A stretch of 9,518 nucleotides of DNA from JBJKSO01 sp046703825 (GTDB lineage Bacteria > Chloroflexota > Dormibacteria > Aeolococcales > Bog-877), in the NCBI GenBank assembly GCA_046703825.1, contig JBJKSO010000073.1, positions 1 through 9,518 of the forward strand, read 5' to 3'. Position 1 is the first letter of the stretch. Each line of letters begins with the position of its first letter. Under the pieces are notes generated by a model. That model did not search any database, was not told where the DNA came from, and saw nothing but the letters and a program-made list of their open reading frames with translations. This document shows, piece by piece, positions 6,120 through 9,518 of the stretch. The translations under genes and the position numbers were made by a program.

Positions 6120-7100
6120 GTGGAGCAGCGGAGGCTGGGAAGGCAGGGGCTCGAGGTGTCAGCCGTCGGTCTGGGCTGCATGGCCATGGCCGGCACCTAC
6201 GGCAGCGCGGATCGGGAGCAGTCGCTGGCGACCCTCAACCGGGCGATCGACATCGGCATGAACTTCCTCGACACCGCTGACATGTACGGCCGCGGCAGCA
6301 ACGAGCTGCTGCTGGCGGAGGTGCTCCGCACTCGACGCTCGGAGGTGGTCCTGGCCACCAAGTTCGGCTACGCCCTCGGCCCCGGAGGCGAGCGGCTCGG
6401 CATCCGCGGTGACCCCGGCTACGTGCGCAGCTGCTGTGACGCCTCGCTGAGTCGGCTGGGAGTGGACCAGATCGACCTCTACTACCAGCACCGGGTGGAC
6501 TTCCAGGTCCCGATCGAGGAGACGGTGGGCACCATGTCCGAGCTGGTGAAGGCGGGCAAGGTCCGGTTCCTCGGTCTCTCAGAGGCGAGCCCGGCCACCA
6601 TCCGGCGGGCGCATGCCGTGCACCCGATCTCGGCGCTGCAGACCGAGTACTCGCTGTGGACCAGGGATCCGGAGGAGGCGGTGCTCCCCTGCGTGCGGGA
6701 GCTGGGCATCGGCTTCGTCGCCTACAGCCCCCTCGGCCGCGGCTTTCTCTCGGGGCTGTTCAAGGCGCCTGAGCAGTTTGCTGAGGACGACAGCCGCCGC
6801 CGCGGGCCGCGGTTCCAGGGCGAGAACTTCTACAGCAACCAGAGTGCGCTGGAGCGGGTGGAGCAGGTTGCGCGGGAGCGCGGGGTGACACCTTCCCAGC
6901 TCGCGATCGGCTGGCTGCTGCACAAGGGGCCGGACATCGTCCCCATCCCCGGGACCAAGCGCCCCAGCTACGTCGACGAGGACGCCGCTGCCGCCGAGAT
7001 CGAGCTCAGCGCCGCGGACGTTGCCGAGCTGGACAGCGCCTTCCCGCCCGGCGCCACTGCCGGCCCGCGCTACCGGGACATGTCCGACATCGACGTCTGA
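6120..7100 (+). CDS. aldo/keto reductase (AKR superfamily, (alpha/beta)8 barrel)
   Basis: This is a cytoplasmic NADP(H)-dependent oxidoreductase reducing aldehydes or ketones, or oxidising the matching alcohols. The start is GTG at 6120, with AAGGAGG at 6108-6114 five bases upstream, giving 326 residues. The opening QRRLGRQGLEVSAVGLGCM (3-21) and FLDTADMYG (49-57) are classic. The catalytic tetrad is complete: Asp51, Tyr56, Lys81 (LATKFGY) and His124 (YYQHRVD). The cofactor end shows AYSPLGRG (201-208) and IPGTKR (276-281). The sequence style resembles the AKR13-like branch of bacterial reductases annotated by similarity; substrate is not predictable from motifs. It is divergent from the SDR gene and converges on the lipoprotein gene with a gap of nine bases. 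Its place beside SDR, Gfo/Idh and importer genes suggests that it handles a sugar-derived carbonyl in the same pathway, but it could be independently regulated through its hairpin leader. Confidence 0.93.
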   Translation: MEQRRLGRQGLEVSAVGLGCMAMAGTYGSADREQSLATLNRAIDIGMNFLDTADMYGRGSNELLLAEVLRTRRSEVVLATKFGYALGPGGERLGIRGDPGYVRSCCDASLSRLGVDQIDLYYQHRVDFQVPIEETVGTMSELVKAGKVRFLGLSEASPATIRRAHAVHPISALQTEYSLWTRDPEEAVLPCVRELGIGFVAYSPLGRGFLSGLFKAPEQFAEDDSRRRGPRFQGENFYSNQSALERVEQVARERGVTPSQLAIGWLLHKGPDIVPIPGTKRPSYVDEDAAAAEIELSAADVAELDSAFPPGATAGPRYRDMSDIDV

Positions 7101-7126
7101 GCGCTCAGCTCACTCAGGGCATGCCC
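7097..7126. other. two perfect palindromes at the convergent gene junction
   Basis: A 12-bp palindrome CTGAGCGCTCAG (7097-7108) spans the aldo/keto reductase stop codon and fills the nine-base gap before the lipoprotein stop codon. A 10-bp palindrome GGGCATGCCC follows at 7117-7126. A further stem, CGAGCC (7128-7133) with GGCTCG (7139-7144), lies inside the lipoprotein 3' end. No T-run follows on either strand, so a bidirectional terminator is possible but not shown; the palindromes have no loop and would make poor RNA stems. Confidence 0.3.
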
Positions 7127-7724
7127 ACGAGCCCTTCAGGCTCGAGCTGTTGACGTCTTCGTTGAGCACGCCGTTGACGTAGCTGTTCTGCGGCGACGCG
7201 CCCACCGGGTAGGGCACGTTGAGGTTCAGTTGGCCCGAACGCCCATTGGCGCTGACGCTCAGCGAGCCTATCCCCTGCACCGTGCCGTCGCGGTAGCCGG
7301 CCAGGTAGGTGGCCGGGCTGGGGCCGCCCAGGTCCCAGCTCACCTGGTCGGAGAATCCCGCAGCCGGGGGCGGGAAGGTGAGTGTCTGACCAGGGTGCAG
7401 GTGGCTGAGCCGCAGCGTGAAGGGCACGCCGCCGAGCGTCCCACTGACGGTGACCACGCTGTCGCCCCGGGAGCAGCGGATGGAGGCGGGCGGTACCTTG
7501 AGCTCTCCCTGAACGTGCTGGGTCAGGAGGAAGAGCTTGGTGGCCCGCGGTCGGCAGCCGGAGGTGCCTCCGGCCGATCCCTGCCGGGATGCACAGTGGG
7601 CCGGTCTAGACGGGGCCCCGCGAGGGATCAGGCTGGGGCTGCTGCTGCAGGCTGCCAGCACCAACCCCAGGGGCAGCAGGACGGCGGCCGCGGGGATGCC
7701 CCTGGCAAGCCAGAAACCCGCCAT
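7110..7724 (-). CDS. putative secreted lipoprotein, family not recognised
   Basis: The 204-residue product has a lipoprotein signal: a hydrophobic stretch at about 11-25 ending in the lipobox LAAC (23-26), so Cys26 should be lipidated and the protein anchored to the outer face of the cytoplasmic membrane. After a Ser/Pro/Gly-rich linker the body (about 62-204) is rich in alternating beta-strand-like patterns (VVTVSGTLGGVPFTLRL, GIGSLSVSANG, GQLNLNVPYP). Four more cysteines, 44, 57, 84 and 202, could form two disulfides; pairing of Cys84 with Cys202 near the end would resemble the architecture of small mycobacterial lipoproteins such as LpqH, but sequence similarity is not evident. No catalytic motif is seen. 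The ATG at 7724 lacks a Shine-Dalgarno sequence and is preceded by a -10-like element at leaderless spacing. It lies downstream of the KdpD-like gene on the same strand, 119 bp away. I assign no function. Confidence 0.8.
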   Translation of the reverse strand: MAGFWLARGIPAAAVLLPLGLVLAACSSSPSLIPRGAPSRPAHCASRQGSAGGTSGCRPRATKLFLLTQHVQGELKVPPASIRCSRGDSVVTVSGTLGGVPFTLRLSHLHPGQTLTFPPPAAGFSDQVSWDLGGPSPATYLAGYRDGTVQGIGSLSVSANGRSGQLNLNVPYPVGASPQNSYVNGVLNEDVNSSSLKGSWACPE

Positions 7725-7730
7725 CGGGCG

Positions 7731-7736
7731 AATCTA
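7731..7736 (-). promoter_or_regulatory. -10-like element suggesting leaderless transcription of the lipoprotein gene
   Basis: On the minus strand TAGATT ends six bases before the ATG at 7724, the spacing at which transcription would begin on or next to the start codon. This fits the missing ribosome binding site. TANNNT boxes just ahead of start codons are the known signature of leaderless genes in high-GC Gram-positive relatives. No good -35 box is seen upstream. Confidence 0.35.
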
Positions 7737-7789
7737 GCACGGGTCGGCCCCGGAGATCGCCCCAGTTGGAGCACATCGAGATGACCAAA

Positions 7790-7817
7790 CGGTGACGGAG
7801 GTAGCGGTCCGGTGACG
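7790..7817. repeat. direct repeat CGGTGACG, 20-bp period, upstream of the lipoprotein gene
   Basis: An eight-base sequence, CGGTGACG, occurs at 7790-7797 and again at 7810-7817, exactly 20 bp apart, about two turns of the helix. On the minus strand the copies read CGTCACCG and lie 66-93 bases upstream of the lipoprotein start, in the gap after the KdpD-like gene. Same-face direct repeats of this kind often bind response regulators or other dimeric activators. Two copies of an 8-mer are modest evidence. Confidence 0.3.
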
Positions 7818-7843
7818 CCACCTGACTATGAACCGCGGTCGCG

Positions 7844-9518
7844 CTAGTCTCGCGTCGGTTCCGGCGGGTTCGCTGAACCCGTCCGTGGAACCCCTTCTCT
7901 CCCTCCTTCCGTCGGCTCCGCACCCGACGGACCCCGCCGCCCTGGTCCCTCCCGGGGCGGCGGGCCCATTTCCAGGGAGTCACCGGTCACCTCGAGGGGG
8001 GCCGGCCGCTGGTCCCGGGGGAGAGTCAGCGGAAGGCGCAGCACCATGGTCACACCGCCCTGGGGCGTGTCCTCGGCGCTGAGCTCGCCGCGCATGGCCT
8101 CGACGACTAGCTTGGCCACCGCCAGACCGAGGTCGTCCTCGATCCCCGCCGGCTCCCGCCTGGCGAACGGCCGCAGCGGTTCCCCGCCCGCCTGCTGCTC
8201 CAGCCCGGATCCTCGATCCACGACCCGGAGCTCCGCCTCCCCGGGCACGGCGCCCACCGCCACCCGGACCGTCTCCCCGGCAGGCGAGGCGTTGAGCGCG
8301 GCGCGCAGCACCGTCCGCAACGCCTGGCGAAGCAGCTCGGGATCCGCCTTGGCCTCGAGTTGCTGGGCGGCCAGGTGGAGCTCCAGGCTTTCGGCCAGGG
8401 GGTCCAGCTCACGGGCGGCGTTGCGCACCAGGCTGCGCAGGCTGACCGGGCGGGGCTGCACCACCAGCGCTCCGGCGGTTATCCGGCTCAGCTCCGCCAG
8501 GCTGTCGGCGATCGAGGTGACCCGCTCCACCTCCCGGAGCAGCCCGGTGAGCTGCCCATCCCTCTCGCCGGCGCTATTGCCGGCCAGCAGCTTGGTGGCG
8601 GAGCTTCGCAGCGCGTCCAGCGGCACCCGCACGAACCGGTCCGCCTGCTCGAGCAGGGCCGTCCGGGTCTGGTTGCCCCGGGCGAGGGAGGACGCGAGAC
8701 GCGCCTCTCTCAGCAGGTGCTGGTGTTCCAGAGCCAGCCCGAGCACGCTGGCCAGCGCTTCGACCAAGGGCCCCTGGCGCTCGGGCAGCGAGCGCTCGCC
8801 GAGGGCGAGGACCCGACCATTGGGAAGGGCCACGGTGGCAGCGGTCTCCTCCGGCAAGCGCGGCGCCGTCTCGCCTCCGGTGGCCTCGACCACCCAGCCC
8901 TCGTCGGCAGTCCTGATCACCGACACGCCACTCACCCCCAGGCTGGACTGGATGTGGCGCAGCAGCGCGCCGACCGGGTGGTGCTCCTCCCGCAGCAGCT
9001 TGACCGCGGTGGCCACCACCTCGAGGTCGCGGTCGGCGCGGACGGCGGCGCGCGCGCGGGTCCGGGCCAGCGATCCGAGCCGGGCGACCGCGAGCCCGGC
9101 CGCCAGTAGCACGATCACCGCCACCAGGGCCGCCACCCCGGCCAGGCTGCGCCCGGAGACAGTGGCCACGAACACCAGCTCCAGATCCAGTAGCGCCAGC
9201 ACCAAGGTGGCGATCCCCGCCTGCGGACCGCCGAAGTAGCCGGCCGCGAGCACCGGCAGCAGCAGCGCGAAGGCGGCCCCGGAAACCGGGACCTGCGCCC
9301 TCACAGCGAATAGGCCGCCGGTGAAGATCAACAACCCGAGCAGGCCGACCCCGGCTCCTCTCAGGCGCTCGCCGGGGCTGCGCTGCCAGAGAGCTCGGCG
9401 CGGTGCGCCCCGTTCCCCTCCGGCCTCCTCCTGACGGTTTCGGCGCGAGATCGGCGAAATTATGTGGACGTCGACGGCGCTGCCGGCCTCACGCACCACC
9501 GTGTTGATCACCGACGCC
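7844..9518 (-). CDS. KdpD-like membrane sensor, apparent pseudo-histidine kinase (5' end outside window)
   Basis: The open frame runs off the right edge. The first visible residues (INTVVREAGSAVDVHIIS, from a GTG at 9511) resemble the end of the universal-stress-like domain of KdpD, so the KdpD N-terminal domains probably lie outside. Numbering from that GTG gives 555 visible residues. A cluster of four membrane segments lies at about 52-147 (KdpD/DUF4118 style), a GAF-like domain at about 160-265, then a kinase-like core. In the dimerisation box, DRFVRVPL (291-298) puts Arg292 where the phospho-accepting His should be. In the N box, TVLRAALNASP (400-410) puts Ala404 at the essential Asn. The G1 box DRGSG (432-436) remains; the second glycine box is reduced to EDDLGL (458-463). 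A Pro/Gly-rich tail fills about 500-555. Family knowledge: active KdpD autophosphorylates and controls KdpE for potassium uptake. No kdpE or kdpABC is visible here. Confidence 0.8.
   Translation of the reverse strand, partial: ASVINTVVREAGSAVDVHIISPISRRNRQEEAGGERGAPRRALWQRSPGERLRGAGVGLLGLLIFTGGLFAVRAQVPVSGAAFALLLPVLAAGYFGGPQAGIATLVLALLDLELVFVATVSGRSLAGVAALVAVIVLLAAGLAVARLGSLARTRARAAVRADRDLEVVATAVKLLREEHHPVGALLRHIQSSLGVSGVSVIRTADEGWVVEATGGETAPRLPEETAATVALPNGRVLALGERSLPERQGPLVEALASVLGLALEHQHLLREARLASSLARGNQTRTALLEQADRFVRVPLDALRSSATKLLAGNSAGERDGQLTGLLREVERVTSIADSLAELSRITAGALVVQPRPVSLRSLVRNAARELDPLAESLELHLAAQQLEAKADPELLRQALRTVLRAALNASPAGETVRVAVGAVPGEAELRVVDRGSGLEQQAGGEPLRPFARREPAGIEDDLGLAVAKLVVEAMRGELSAEDTPQGGVTMVLRLPLTLPRDQRPAPLEVTGDSLEMGPPPREGPGRRGPSGAEPTEGGREGVPRTGSANPPEPTRD
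7933..7964. repeat. 10-bp perfect GC-rich inverted repeat within the sensor's 3' coding end
   Basis: CCCGCCGCCC (7933-7942) is perfectly complementary to GGGCGGCGGG (7955-7964), with a 12-base loop. It lies inside the sequence encoding the Pro/Gly-rich C-terminal tail of the KdpD-like protein. On the minus strand no T-run follows, so it is not a standard terminator. It could slow transcription or stabilise the mRNA end, or be a by-product of GC-rich tail composition. Confidence 0.4.

Noticed and set aside
7847..7990. Intrinsic terminator of the KdpD-like gene formed by the 10-bp GC hairpin
   Set aside because: The hairpin lies before the stop codon of the open frame and is not followed by a T-run on the minus strand, so it is recorded as an inverted repeat only.
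8046..9239. Open frame of 397 codons on the plus strand, opposite the KdpD-like gene
   Set aside because: Its product is dominated by Ser, Arg and Ala without structure, and it mirrors a minus-strand frame with recognisable membrane, GAF and kinase-like segments.
1..9518. Mobile elements, CRISPR arrays, toxin-antitoxin pairs, tRNA or phage defence genes
   Set aside because: I looked for transposase motifs, regularly spaced repeats, cloverleaf structures and paired small genes on both strands and saw none.

Overview
The window is GC-rich DNA, with codons mostly ending in G or C. It uses GTG and TTG start codons alongside ATG and has one apparently leaderless gene. Protein style (a family-5 solute-binding protein with paired cysteines, FCD-type GntR regulator, KdpD-like sensor) fits a high-GC Terrabacteria-type lineage such as Actinomycetota, Chloroflexota or Candidatus Dormibacterota. 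The sequence alone does not decide among these. There are no rRNA or tRNA genes, CRISPR arrays, insertion sequences or phage genes.

Positions 1-7100 look like one solute uptake and oxidation cluster. On the minus strand, in transcription order, lie an SDR oxidoreductase (5967-5188), a Gfo/Idh/MocA dehydrogenase (5164-4115), a family-5 extracellular solute-binding protein (4025-2208) and a DppB/OppB-type permease (972-31). The second permease and the ATPases presumably lie beyond the left edge. A GntR/FCD regulator (1394-2161) sits on the plus strand between the binding protein and the permease. An aldo/keto reductase (6120-7100, plus strand) diverges from the SDR gene. Three dehydrogenase/reductase families beside the transporter suggest that the substrate is a sugar, sugar acid or glycoside rather than a peptide; this is inference.

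Regulation: a similar AAC-N-GTT-type motif occurs upstream of the binding-protein gene, the regulator gene and the SDR gene, and may be the GntR operator. The aldo/keto reductase is preceded by two perfect tandem hairpins, the second ending just before its Shine-Dalgarno sequence.

Positions 7101-9518 are separate. A small lipoprotein of unrecognised family (7724-7110, minus) converges on the aldo/keto reductase. Upstream of it lies a KdpD-like membrane sensor (minus, cut by the right edge). In the sensor's kinase core the phospho-acceptor histidine and the key N-box asparagine both appear to be replaced, so it looks like a pseudokinase. This, the candidate shared operator and the structured leader are the observations most worth following. 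I see no clear evidence of a wholly new multi-gene system.
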